From Zygnema cylindricum (lineage: Eukaryota; Streptophyta; Zygnematophyceae; Zygnematales; Zygnemataceae): a stretch of 18,029 nucleotides of DNA. Location of the stretch: contig JBBHKE010000009.1 in NCBI GenBank assembly GCA_037447655.1, forward strand, positions 1 to 18,029, given 5' to 3'. Position 1 is the stretch's first letter, and every line of letters begins with the position of its first letter. A program made the translations under genes and the position numbers. Positions 1 to 8,877 of this stretch are shown here, piece after piece. The notes below the pieces were generated by a model. That model was given only the letters and a program-made list of their open reading frames with translations, had not been told where the DNA came from and did not search any database.

Positions 1-166
1 CTGAGGTCTCATCATCTCCAAACTCAATTCCATCCACTATTCCCTTTTTCTTCATTTTCTTTAATCTATCTAGATTCACATGCCCCAACCTCTTGTGCCA
101 AAGCATCATATCACTTCCACACGAGTAGAGAACACCCTTTTCATTGCAAAGAATAATTCTGAACAT
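1..166 (-). pseudogene. copia GAG-pre-integrase segment, runs off the window
   Basis: Continues in frame after the TAA and contains LWHKRLGHVNLDRLKKM. This is the H-x-R-x-G-H core of the GAG-pre-integrase domain found just upstream of the integrase core in copia polyproteins. It is open to base 1. Confidence 0.85.
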
Positions 167-826
167 TTATTGACTACCCTTTTCACCTATGAAATAAACC
201 TCATTATCAAAGCTAGCTGTGAAGATTCCTTTCTTAGTTCCGGTTTCGAACTCTTTTTCATCTAGAACATCTGCAGAGACAATATTCTTGCTAAGCTGTG
301 GAATATAAAAAACATCTGAGAGTGTTACAATTGAACCCTTTCCATCAACTAGAACCTTTAAATCAACCGATCCAACAAGACTTGTGGTTTCTACTCTACC
401 ATCTCCATACTCTATCTCAACTGTTGTAATTTTTCTTAATTTAGTAAACCACCTCTTATCATGGCACATATGCATTGAGGCCCTTGAGTCTATGATCCAC
501 CCATCCTCAGGTGGATCCCTCTTAGTTCCGAAAGCACACTTTTGTCTTTGTAGAATGTGTGCATGCTTCTGAGTGGTTTTTGGTTTAAGAAGACGCTCCT
601 CAAGCTCCTCTTCCAGTTCGGTTACGTCATCTTCATCCTCGTCATGAACTTGAGTCAGAAAAGCCTTTTTCTTTCCTCCATCTTTCGAGGAACCTTGTCC
701 ATCTTTCAGTCGGATATCTGCAAGCTTGACACAATCTACCATACAATGTTCCGGTTTCTTGCACAAGTGACATAATCCACCTCGAGGAGCTCCTCTCCCT
801 TCAGGATCAAATGTGCCACCTTCTTG
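167..826 (-). pseudogene. copia zinc knuckle and aspartic protease
   Basis: The knuckle CHLCKKPEHCMVDC fits C-x2-C-x4-H-x4-C. An acidic linker follows, then the protease landmark WIIDSRASMHMC, the YGDGR flap and the VFYIPQLSKNIVSADVL stretch that ends copia proteases. The catalytic triplet is DSR instead of DSG (the codon is AGG where GGG would give glycine), which should abolish activity. The segment ends at TAA 167-169. Confidence 0.88.
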
Positions 827-1309
827 TCATTTTCCTCCAAAGTTTCGATAGGGGTCCTTTCCCTTTTCCTCATCACGCTTCCGCAAATCAGATCCTGCAT
901 CTAATGCTTGAACACTCGGACTTCCTCTCCTAAGTTCTATAATACTCTCTTTCACTAAAATCATCCCCACTATATCATCCCAATTCGAATTGCTATCACC
1001 TAGATCCAGCAACCGATTAATGATATTCCCATACTCTTCAGGTAGTTTCATTATCACTGTATTTACTCTTTGTCTCTCAGACCATGAGTTATGTGCGCTC
1101 TCTAGTTCTCCAAATAATGCTCCTAAGTCATTGCAATAATCATTCATACTTCCTCCCTTGTAACTATAAGCTGAAATCTTATTTTTTGCCAGTTGTTGCT
1201 GCTGCAATGACACACTCTTATATTTGTTTTCTAGAGATACCAAAATCTGAGAGGAAGATCTAACATGCATAAGGGGAATGGCAATACCCTTCACTGGACT
1301 TTTGAGAAT
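827..1309 (-). pseudogene. copia Gag, central segment (UBN2-type)
   Basis: Same frame as the segment upstream. It carries SLENKYKS, a glutamine run, then YSYKGGSMNDYCNDL and VIMKLPEEYGNIINRLL. These are the usual landmarks of plant copia Gag (LE.KY, the M.....Y...F-like helix, and LP..Y). It ends at the TGA at 827-829. The frame reopens directly and leads into the zinc knuckle. Confidence 0.8.
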
Positions 1310-1666
1310 TTAGAGCTTAGCCACCGTATCCTTATAGTTCAAATTTTCATATTCTGACCGTTCGGTCTGACTCCGTGTCACCATAGCTCGTGGTGATGCT
1401 GCCGTTATCGTCTTTGATATTGGAGTCCCTCGAGAAGCAACTTCTCCCTTTTCTCCTTTCATGATTATTTCCTCCCTTTCCTCGTCATCGTTCGTGATAA
1501 TGGCTGATGTTTTAACAGCTGTTGTGACGGAGGTGCCAGAAAAACGTGTTCCTTCAAACTCAGGTGGAGGTGGGCATCGAATTTGCCCGGACACTATGCC
1601 CCATAGGTGCTTCTCAAAAAGTTCTCCCTCCATCATCATTTCCCAATTAAAGAAAGTCTGATTCAT
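1310..1666 (-). pseudogene. copia Gag, N-terminal segment
   Basis: Begins MNQTFFNWEMMMEGELFEKHLWG, resembling the Gag start of copia elements, where a short hydrophobic stretch is followed by a W-x-M-E pattern and a conserved LW. The middle is proline-, serine- and acid-rich and not obviously conserved. It ends at the in-frame TAA at 1310-1312, after which the same frame continues. Confidence 0.7.
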
Positions 1667-1669
1667 TAA

Positions 1670-2088
1670 ATATGGGCACCCTATAGGGTGGGCCTATAAC
1701 CTGAAATTATGTGGTCTCCATTAACCCACAGAATGATCAGCCTATGTAAAGCCTCTAGGATAATATTTGACCCTTTCACTTTCCCACTGAATAAGTGCCG
1801 CCCAGGCACACAAATATTCTAACCACCCACACCCCTGTGAGGGCAAGACTCCTTTGAGTCAAACGCAAAAATAATCACTGAATTTGTTGCCCTGAGCAGT
1901 AAGTCTTGGCTGGGCAAAGATGGCCTACAAAAACAAAAGGTCACTTGGAGAGAGGCACCTCAAACACGCTAAGTCCCTTAACTCCTACTCACAACTACTT
2001 ACTACTCTATTTTCGGCCAATCAAAAGAGTGTATAGTACAAGAAGGTACAATGGTCGATTGTACTTCTTGTACGACCATTATACAACA
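1670..2088 (-). mobile_element. possible 5' LTR and leader of the copia element
   Basis: This is the non-coding stretch upstream of Gag. Read on the minus strand, it starts TGTTGTATAATGG at 2088, which suits the TG at an LTR edge, and has a TATA-like CTATACAC near 2037-2030. No clear primer-binding site matching initiator tRNA-Met was found, and the second LTR is outside the window, so the boundaries are a guess. A perfect 14-base palindrome lies at 1677-1690 and a hairpin at 2036-2073. Confidence 0.35.
2036..2073. repeat. hairpin / inverted repeat
   Basis: The arm at 2036-2052 (GTACAAGAAGGTACAAT) pairs with 2058-2073 (ATTGTACTTCTTGTAC) with one bulged base. A second, nested 8-base pairing, AATGGTCG with CGACCATT, overlaps it (2050-2057 and 2073-2080). 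It lies just inside the proposed LTR start. Confidence 0.75.
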
Positions 2089-2109
2089 TGGCCTTCTGGT
2101 TGACACTTG

Positions 2110-2610
2110 TCAACATGGGAAAGCAAACGGTGGAAAACGGAGGCATATGATGGCAATCAGAGGCAAATAGAGGCAAACAGAGGCAAAGGGAGGCAGGCTG
2201 AGGCTAAAGGAAGTCGAACAGAGGCAAATGGACGCAAGCAGAGGCAAATAGAGGCAAACGGAGTCAAACGGAGGCAAACTCTGGCATAAGGGAGCCAAAG
2301 GGAGGTAAAGGGAGGCAAACCGAAGCAAATAGAGAGATACAAAGTCAGAAGAAAGCAAAAGGATTCAAACGGAGGCAAACGGAGCAATGGGAAGCAAACG
2401 GAGACTAAGGGGGTCAAACGGAGTCAAACATAGTCAAACGGAGGCAAAAAGATGTTAACGGAAGCAAACGGAGCCAAGCGAAATGAAAACGGAGTCAAGC
2501 GGAGTTAAATGGAGGGGAACAAAGTCGAAATGGAGTCAAATGAAGTCAAACAAATCCAAAGAGTGGCAAATGGAGGCAAAAAAAAGTCAAACGGGAGCAA
2601 GCGTAGGCAA
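2110..2610 (+). repeat. degenerate tandem array of a ~10-base GGAGGCAAAC-like unit
   Basis: About 500 bases are built from imperfect copies of GGAGGCAAAC and GGAGTCAAAC, with spacing that drifts between about 9 and 13 bases. Copies are most regular at 2220-2420 and more diverged at the right. The array keeps frames open on both strands, but the predicted peptides are low-complexity products of the repeat and not genes. It begins directly after the proposed LTR edge. Confidence 0.9.
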
Positions 2611-2639
2611 TCAATTATTTACACACACCGCAAGTTGAG

Positions 2640-3515
2640 GATATTTTTCTATGTGTCAACAAATCGCAGGTAATACTTTAAGAACTGTTTATTTTTTTCA
2701 TACCTCTTTTAACTTTACACTGAAGCCTAAAATCCTAAAATTCTTTAATTCCATTTTTTAAAAAAATTCAAACCTCAATAATGCTTTACGAGACTACCAA
2801 TTCTTTTATAACTTTCAACAATGGTAATCATCAATTTCCTTCTCTACCCTTTATTTATAAAGCAAAAACAAACAGCTAGTAAGAATTGGGCCATGTACTT
2901 CTTTGTCTCCTAATGCTCTATTTCAGAGATTTGTATCTCCAAATCCCTTCTTTTCTAGAGGAGCATTATATTGGTCGACTCTAACACCAATAATTGTTAC
3001 ATTTTGGACTATACAAATTAAGCATCTCCTTTTGAATGGTTTTCTATTCTTTTCAAAACCCCGAAGGAAACACTCCCATCGAGTGATTGGTTGGACGAGG
3101 TTTAAACTGGATATTAAGCGCCAAAACAGTCTCTTTTACTTTTCAAAAAAATTAGAGGGGACAAGTGACTACCATAAAAATGAATTTTCTGTACTACTAA
3201 TCACAACAAAAGTGGGACTTTTATAGAAAGTCTTCATTCTAGAATCTTCTCACCGAAAAAACAGCCTCACCTAAGCTTTTTCGAAGATCGAAAAGGTAAA
3301 ACGTGTCGATCCGTAAAATTTAAAATTTGAAAAAAAATATGTCCTCTCTCACGACAAAAAACGAAACGGAAAAAGGGAAAAATCCTTGAAGAAGGGAAGG
3401 AATGGGAGGGGAAGGGAGTGAAGGGAAGGGAAGGGAGGGGATAATCCTTATTTTCTTGTCTTATCTCAGCAGTTTTGGTTTTAAATGCCGTAAAATTATT
3501 ACGAAAAGAAAAGAC
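2640..3515. other. AT-rich intergenic region, 3' flank of the SFT2 gene
   Basis: No gene was recognised. The open frame at 2903-3226 on the plus strand has no ATG at its start and no family resemblance. A purine-rich G/A tract at about 3364-3440 (repeated GAAGGGAAGGGA) is the only local structure. The right end should contain the 3' untranslated region of the SFT2 gene, which ends its coding at 3516; no convincing polyadenylation signal could be singled out. Confidence 0.5.
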
Positions 3516-3594
3516 TCAAAATTCGGATTCATAACAACTTCGTAAAATCCGTCTCGCTGCGGCTTGAGCAAAAGGGATATAACTCAAACTATAC
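3516..3594 (-). CDS. SFT2: SFT2 terminal exon E
   Basis: 79 bases completing Trp, then YSLSYIPFAQAAARRILRS and CYESEF, ending at TGA (3516-3518). The W-Y-S-L-S-Y-I-P-F-A block is the most conserved C-terminal SFT2 motif. Acceptor TTTTTTCAG. Confidence 0.93.
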
Positions 3595-5668
3595 CTGAAA
3601 AAACAAAAGAAAAAAGAAAAAAAACGAAGAAAACCAAGAAAATACACATATCATTTAAGGTTTTGAAGGTTTGTAAAGATTTTTTTGGGTTTCCAAGGGT
3701 TTTCCAAGGGTTATTTGAGGATTTTCAAGGTTTAATTGCTATCAAAAACCAAAAAAATGCATATATCACTAAAGACAATGATTAAGTTCACTGTTCACCA
3801 AAATTAGTGTGGATAACGTGCTAATAAATTTACAAACCATGGTATTAACCAGGATTTCGATAACTAAATAGAGCTGGTTTACGACGTTTAAGGAAAAAAA
3901 AGATAGCCAAAATACAGGATTATATGTTAAGACCATATTAAACACTACATTTTACCATTACTCTATGTTAAAACCTTAGTTCAAAAGTAAGCGTTTTTAT
4001 GGTAAGCCTTTGGTCGGCGCCTTTATCGTAAGTTGTGTTATGGGCTTTTCATGTGATCTTCTTAGATCGCTACTTTGATCAGCGACCGCCCGATCGTCCG
4101 AATCTGATGGTGTAAATAAAAATGTTTGGTCCGAATGTTTTAATTGGTCCAATTTTTGGTCCGAATGTTTTAATTGGTCCGAATAGGTCCGAATACAATA
4201 TGGGTCTTAAGGTCATATTGTATGTTTTGCATACAATAGGCATATTGTATGGGCCTACTTTCACCTACTTTTGAACTATGGTTAAAACCTTAATTAAATT
4301 AAATAGTTGTACGTCATATAGAATATATGCTAAAACATGAGGCATTAATGAACAATAATACATGAGTCCAGAACACCTAAATTAGATACACTGGTGAGGA
4401 TTGTAATAAAAATACAAAAACGACAACTACTCAACATAAAAGCAAGATTAAGAGAATAAGTTTTTGAATAAGTTGTTTCTTTTATAAAAAGTTTTATGTA
4501 AGTCAGTCTCTCACTAAGATTGTCAGTCCAATAAATGATACATGACACAACTATTCTTTACAAAACCTTGCAAAATATATGATATTGGCAACTCATGATG
4601 ACAACTGTTGAAATAAAATTTACCTCTCGTGATACATTAGACTGTGAAGTTGTTTTTAACCGATAAAACAAAAATGATCACCTAATTATCAACATTTCTA
4701 GGTCTTTTTACTATAGATATTATTACAAATATTGTATTCAGTGGTTTTGACAGACCTAATATGCACCATTTGGAGTTTGTGCCAATATTGCCACTCTTTT
4801 CTGCGAAAATCTTTCTCCTAACTTTGTATAATTAACCGTTAGAAAAAAAAATAACTTACCAAATGAGGGAGCAAGATTGCACAAAAATGCAAACAATCGT
4901 CAAAAGAGGATCGTGTACCTGCAACCATTGCATCACCCTATTTAGTGCCCGACCAAGAAGAAAAAACTACAATGGGTAAAAGAAAAAACAAGTAAGAAAA
5001 CGACAATGTGAAAGGAGAAACAAGTAGCAAAGCTGTAATGTGAAAAAGGCGAAACAAGTAAGAAAATGAGAATGTGAAACAAGAAACAAGTGAGAGAAAA
5101 CGATGATGTGAAAGACGAAACAAGGAAACCATAATGTGAACGAAGAAACAAGTAAGAAAAAATAACACCTTTTACTTGAGATTCCCAAGCTTGTAAGATG
5201 AAACAGTATGGTCATTGCTGCTACAAGAGAGGAAGAGCAAAAAAAAAAAAAAGGAAGGGAAAAAAAAAAACATACCCAAAGAGCACAGACGAGAGTCAAA
5301 ACTATGGCTACCAAATATAGTGTGGCTGCCAATGCCCGAATTGGAGCAAACATGAGCTGAAGTTGTCTCCAAAACCCAATCAAAAACCCTGTACTGCTCT
5401 CCCTCCCAAAAACCCCATTTTACCCTCATCATGTCTTGTCCTATACTGAATAAGGTAAAAAATCATGTGATAAGAAATAGATTCATCGGAGACGTCGAGA
5501 TTCAGGGAAGAGGTATGTCCAGGATTTGAATTAAAGCCTGGCTTGAAAATTTTATTGAATCAGTACAGGCTCAGAATCCCACATTTGTTTCTTGTTGAAT
5601 GAAACTGTAAAGACAAAACTCATTGTTTATTGCGAAAACTAGACATAATAATTGTTTTGCAAGCATAT

Positions 5669-5737
<69 letters not shown>

Positions 5738-7752
5738 CTTCTAAACTTTATACGTACATTTACAAGTATAAGGTGCAATTGAACACAACTCGGGTGCGAT
5801 ACACATGAACTGAAGTTTTGCTTAAATTTTCGATTAGTTTTTTAGTTGTTTTATAAACTGACCTACAGTAGTGCTCTATATGGGCAGTATGCTAGCAAAC
5901 AAAGAAGTTTAAGTCTCATCTTGAAGCTGTCGTGAGAACGTTTTTAGTGTTGAACATAAAATGAATGACAAAAGCACTCAGTAGAAATAATTGCGAACTA
6001 ATTGAAACTAAGACTTCACATTTAGTAAAAAAACTAAAACTGAAACTGATTGAAACTAGGATTTTACATCAAGAAGAATCTCAAATGGATTGAAACTACG
6101 ATAGTTTACATTAAAAATAATCTCGACCTGGTTGAAGTTAATATTATACATTGACTGCTTGACCTTACAAAAAGAGGAGTTACAAAGTGTAAACGTATTT
6201 AAATTGACATCACATACCTGCCAATAGCAAGGATATTTCCGAGAGTGTACGATATGGCAAATTTAATTGGATTGAAGAAAACCAGCATGGACTGCACCAG
6301 CCAATAAACTTTTCAAAATAGGTTAACAAAAAATAATAAGAAAGTTTGTAAAATAACATACGGTGGTGGGCAATATGTGAAGGCCACTAATCCATCATCG
6401 ACCAAAATTAGTGTGGAAAAAAGCTACACCGTGTTTCCCTTTTAGCGTTTATGTTTTATTCGCCACTTAAATAAACTTTGCTCTGTGAATATATGTCCGA
6501 TTTTCATTTGGAGATTGCCAACCAGAAGGTACAAATCTTACCTTTCCATCCGACCTTCAGATTGAAAATCTAAGTGTGCACGGAAATAAAAAAGTTTTAA
6601 AGGCAAAAAAGACATTGACGCTAATAGCGATACACGGGTCAAATCAATAACGGCCACATTATTCCCTAAAAAGAAAATAGATGTGAACACTGGTAATCCA
6701 CAAGAAATTTGGTAAGGCTAATTAAACCAATTTACTTTACACGCAAACATTAAGCATTCTAACTGATCCTAATTGGTGTAGACCACACTTAATAAAGTAC
6801 ATGGTGTAAAAACTGCCCCTATTTCCGTAAGGATTTACCAGAAGCGAGAATATTCCAGGAAAAAAATATATTCAATCACAAAAAAAAAGAGAAAGAATGA
6901 GCCATTGTCACTTTCCTTTTGTATTCGCCCCTTGAAAACAAACCTACTGGACAATTCAATATAAGAAACTCAATGGGAATGTCAAAATATGATGAAATTT
7001 TGCAAATGGATTTCATGACGACTAAGGTAAAAATACATTAAAAAATAAAAAGATGTTTTGTACAATGACTTTCTTGAATATTTGCTTTGTTTGAAACAAC
7101 CCTCAGCTTTTTTGAACTACACGTCCGTAAAACTAAAATGCTAATTGTTGTTCAGTTTGACAACGGCACATGTACTTTCCTTTATGAAAATTCGAGAGAA
7201 TCAAATACACAATAATATTTGTTCCATTCAATCATTTTATTCTCATACAGCTTTAGTCTCATTACTCCGCTTTTTTGAAATTCCTTTCCTCTTAAGAACA
7301 TTAGTCAGTGGTTTGTATATTTCTTTGAAAATGGGTTCATCTTCACAAAAAAAAGAACAAAATAAACACTTAATTTTCCAAACCCTGATTTTTATTGCCG
7401 GCACACTAAAACTTTGGCGAGGAACAATTCAAGATTTAGAAAAAAGCACATTGTTAACTGCGTGTGAAGGGAAGAGAGGAGAAGAGTGAGAGGATGGGAG
7501 AGGGAGAAACATGACTAGAAGAACACAGAAACAAACTACTACACAAACAAAAAAAAAAGGAAAAAAGGAAAAACCAAATGAAAAAAAGACGAAGATGAAA
7601 ACTACAAATAATTTTAATCCCTTTTTTGGGCTAAAATAAGCAAAGGACAGAGATGAAAAGAAAACCAGTAATAAAAAGGAGGAACGACAGGAACTTACCA
7701 AAAAAACGCAAAAGAGACCTAGAGAGAGGCAAGCTGCAAATCCATACAATCG
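3516..7752 (-). CDS. SFT2: SFT2-family vesicle transport membrane protein (N-terminus not found)
   Basis: SFT2 proteins are small four-pass membrane proteins of the Golgi and endosomes that help retrograde vesicles fuse. Five exons join in phase through GT-AG introns: 7699-7752, 6218-6291, 5276-5393, 4860-4918 and 3516-3594 with a TGA stop, giving 127 residues. Landmarks in order are RLYGFAACLSLGLFCVF (segment 1), VFFNPIKFAISYTLGNILAI (loop and segment 2), GSTGFLIGFWRQLQLMFAP, ALAATLYLVAIVLTLVCALW (segment 3) and VHDPLLTIVCIFVQSC leading to WYSLSYIPFA (segment 4 and the conserved end). The loop motif FFNPIKFA..YTLGNILA and the L-x-x-MF-x-P-x-R loop are family hallmarks. Members are usually 160-230 residues, so the soluble N-terminus is missing. 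The first exon here opens in phase 0 after a TTTTTTGCAG acceptor; no in-frame ATG exon was found upstream. Confidence 0.92.
3974..4281. mobile_element. 308-base MITE in the last SFT2 intron
   Basis: Terminal inverted repeats CC[T/A]TAGTTCAAAAGTA at 3974-3989 and 4266-4281 differ at one position. Both ends are flanked by TTAAAA (3968-3973 and 4282-4287), a likely target-site duplication. The interior has direct repeats of GGTCCGAATGTTTTAATTGG (4129 and 4159) and palindromes around CATATTG / CAATATG. There is no coding capacity, so it is a non-autonomous element. Confidence 0.82.
4129..4192 (+). repeat. GGTCCGAAT direct repeats inside the MITE
   Basis: A 23-base unit GGTCCGAATGTTTTAATTGGTCC occurs at about 4129 and 4159, with further GGTCCGAAT copies to about 4192. 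Such subterminal repeats often bind the transposase. Confidence 0.7.
4860..4918 (-). CDS. SFT2: SFT2 exon D (segment 4)
   Basis: 59 bases, VHDPLLTIVCIFVQSCSLI plus TG of the split Trp codon. Acceptor GGTTGCAG, donor GTAAGT. This short exon shows no long open frame and was found only by following the family pattern. Confidence 0.88.
4958..5166 (+). repeat. ~33-base minisatellite in an SFT2 intron
   Basis: About six imperfect copies of a unit like AGAAACAAGTAAGAAAACGA + CAATGTGAAAGG, length 28-37, fill most of the 357-base intron between exons C and D. On the transcribed strand it is pyrimidine-rich and contains repeated TTTCTTACTTGTTTC blocks. Open frames here on the minus strand are repeat artefacts. 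Confidence 0.85.
5276..5393 (-). CDS. SFT2: SFT2 exon C (segment 2 end to segment 3)
   Basis: 118 bases, from the split Ser codon through TGFLIGFWRQLQLMF to VCALW. Acceptor GAGAGCAG, donor GTATGT. An A-rich run lies 6 bases into the following intron. Confidence 0.93.
5674..5734. repeat. (AT)n microsatellite
   Basis: About 30 uninterrupted AT dinucleotides. A perfect long run like this is normally highly length-variable between individuals. Confidence 0.98.
5994..6160 (+). repeat. imperfect ~43-base tandem repeat
   Basis: Units begin (G)ATTGAAACTA and contain TTTACAT and AATCTCRA. The clearest two run from about 6036 to 6078 and 6079 to 6131, with weaker copies on either side. It lies in the SFT2 intron between exons B and C. 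Confidence 0.65.
6218..6291 (-). CDS. SFT2: SFT2 exon B (loop and segment 2)
   Basis: 74 bases, SMLVFFNPIKFAISYTLGNI and on to AIG plus two bases. Acceptor TGGTGCAG, donor GTATGT. The intron before it is 1407 bases. Confidence 0.92.
6292..7698. other. large SFT2 intron (1407 bases)
   Basis: No exon was recognised. Fragments resembling the intronic MITE family occur at about 6361-6430 (GGTGGGCA..., ACCAAAATTAGTGTGGA, AGCTACACC) and 6612-6640 (ACGCTAATAGCGATACAC). The 17-mer ACCAAAATTAGTGTGGA recurs at 3798-3814. The right part (7500-7650) is purine-rich on the plus strand. Confidence 0.55.
7699..7752 (-). CDS. SFT2: SFT2 exon A (membrane segment 1)
   Basis: 54 bases, 18 codons from RLYGF to CVFL, between acceptor TTTTTTGCAG and donor GTAAGT. 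The same frame stays open leftwards of the acceptor to about 7818 (ending ..IGSSFLQ), so an unspliced longer exon cannot be excluded. Confidence 0.85.
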
Positions 7753-7814
7753 CTGCAAAAAAGATGACCCAATGGCAGTTCCCTCTCTCCCAATCAGATG
7801 AATACACCTTAATT

Positions 7815-8117
7815 GCTGTTAGAGTTAGTGAATTATTAGAGTAGAGCGAATTCGTATTAACTACACTAGATTTTGTATTAGCAATAGTAGAATATTGGGG
7901 TTAACACTCTATTAAAATTAACTACACTCGCTAATGTATTAGAATAAGTGAATTATTAAGATAAGCAGATTTAGTATTAACTACAGCAAAAATTGTTTTG
8001 CAACGTGGCTTATTTTTAACCATTTGAACAAACAGTTATTAACAAAAATTCATCTTAGGTGAAAGAAACGCCTCACTCAAATTAGTGTTTTTAACTAAAA
8101 TAGCTAAAGGCGGTGTA
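7815..8117. mobile_element. diverged MITE-family copy between the two genes
   Basis: Shares TTAGAG-TTAGTGAATTATTAG, ACTACACTA and TTTTGCAACGTGGCT with the copies at 14569-14777 and 9372-9557, and ends AAAGGCGGTGTAACAC at the right. An internal segment is duplicated (AGTGAATTATTAGAGTA... at about 7827 and AGTGAATTATTAAGATA... at about 7947). The left terminal repeat appears truncated. Confidence 0.6.
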
Positions 8118-8311
8118 ACACAAAGAAAAATGCAAATGAAACTGCTTGGAGGAAAAAAAAAAATCCTTTCCTCAAAAATTGCCTTCAAGAAAGCTAAATC
8201 AAACTCTTGACAATGAAAAGGATGTCTATGAGGAGATGCAAATTTTCCTTCCACATTCCCCTCAAAGAAAACTATGGTCTATAGTACAAATATGTGAAAA
8301 GAATGCAAAAG

Positions 8312-8401
8312 GCTATATGTGGTTACCCCATACAAAACGTGTATTATACCACATAATACGGGTATAGTATACGCGTATAATGTGAGGTAACCACATATAG
8401 C
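8312..8401. mobile_element. 90-base palindromic MITE
   Basis: Perfect 16-base terminal inverted repeats GCTATATGTGGTTACC (8312-8327) and GGTAACCACATATAGC (8386-8401). The interior is itself palindrome-rich (GTATAGTATAC, TACGCGTA). No target-site duplication was recognised. It ends 12 bases before the next element. Confidence 0.8.
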
Positions 8402-8413
8402 ATTACCAATTGT

Positions 8414-8877
8414 TAGTGTTGTGTATCGGTAAGGATTTGCCGATAACCGATATGGGCCTTTTTTCGGGTAGCCGATAATCGATATATCGGTGCAGAGATA
8501 TATGTACGGACCGTACAGATAAATATACGGCCAGTTCACTCAACTGTACGTGTTATTCCCCCGACGCGCCCTACTCACAACCCCTATCTACTGAGGTGCC
8601 TACCAATCAGATCATTTGTACAAGCCGAAAGTACAGTAGCCGGCATAAGATATGTACGGCTTTAGTACGGTTCCAGTTAAAACGATGTACCTTTCACATC
8701 CGACGCCATGGCTTTGTCCCTTTTTTCCTTGGGATCCACTGGAAACCTGCCACGTGTACTCCGGACGTGTACTCCGGACAGAAAGTACAAATATATCGGT
8801 AACTCTGACCGTTCGATAACCGATAACTATCGGTATCGGTGTTATCGCGATAAATTTTTTACCGATACACAACACTA
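8414..8877. mobile_element. 464-base non-autonomous transposon, Ac/hAT-like
   Basis: Perfect 19-base terminal inverted repeats TAGTGTTGTGTATCGGTAA (8414-8432) and its complement (8859-8877). The ends are packed with CGATAACCGATA / TATCGGTA words, recalling the subterminal repeats of Ac-type hAT elements. The 8-base flanks CCAATTGT and CTAAATGA agree at only 5 of 8 positions, so an hAT-type 8-base duplication is suggested but degraded; a TA duplication is an alternative. No transposase. An internal 13-base tandem ACGTGTACTCCGG occurs twice (about 8751-8777). Confidence 0.85.

Larger units (their letters stand above)
1..1669 (-). mobile_element. Ty1/copia retrotransposon gag-pol fragment, decayed
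   Basis: One minus-strand frame can be followed from 1666 to the window edge. It holds, in order, a Gag region (about 1666-830), a CCHC zinc knuckle (LCHLCKKPEHCMVDC, about 787-743), a retroviral-type aspartic protease (around WIIDSRASMHM, about 500-470) and a GAG-pre-integrase motif (LWHKRLGHVNLDRL, about 95-50). The order knuckle, protease, pre-integrase is typical of Ty1/copia; integrase and reverse transcriptase would lie beyond base 1. In-frame stops stand at 1310-1312 (TAA), 827-829 (TGA) and 167-169 (TAA), with no frameshift between them. The protease triplet expected as DSG reads DSR. The copy is therefore a pseudogene, but a fairly young one, because the frame is otherwise kept. The family call is firm; the exact Gag start is not, since 1666 is only the first open in-frame ATG. 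Confidence 0.9.
5394..6217. other. SFT2 intron between exons B and C
   Basis: Contains no exon that could be recognised. It holds the AT microsatellite (5674-5734) and the ~43-base imperfect repeats (about 5994-6160), both listed separately. Confidence 0.6.

Noticed and set aside
167-775. Plus-strand open frames over the retrotransposon
   Set aside because: They are antisense shadows of the Gag-Pol reading frame.
1700-1800. Primer-binding site complementary to initiator tRNA-Met for the copia element
   Set aside because: No TGGTATCAGAGC-like sequence was found on the minus strand; the true site may be diverged or use another tRNA.
2903-3226. 107-codon plus-strand open frame
   Set aside because: It has no ATG at its start, no recognisable domain, and lies in AT-rich flank; likely chance.
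4938-5168. Overlapping minus-strand frames rich in Phe, Ser and Leu resembling membrane proteins
   Set aside because: They are translations of the intronic minisatellite; the real SFT2 exons C and D flank it in another arrangement.
6890-6920. Possible PP2C Asp-Asn C-terminal exon (a GACAAT word on the minus strand)
   Set aside because: The surrounding residues do not match the RGS-x-DN-x-[TS] pattern, and it lies inside an SFT2 intron on the same strand.
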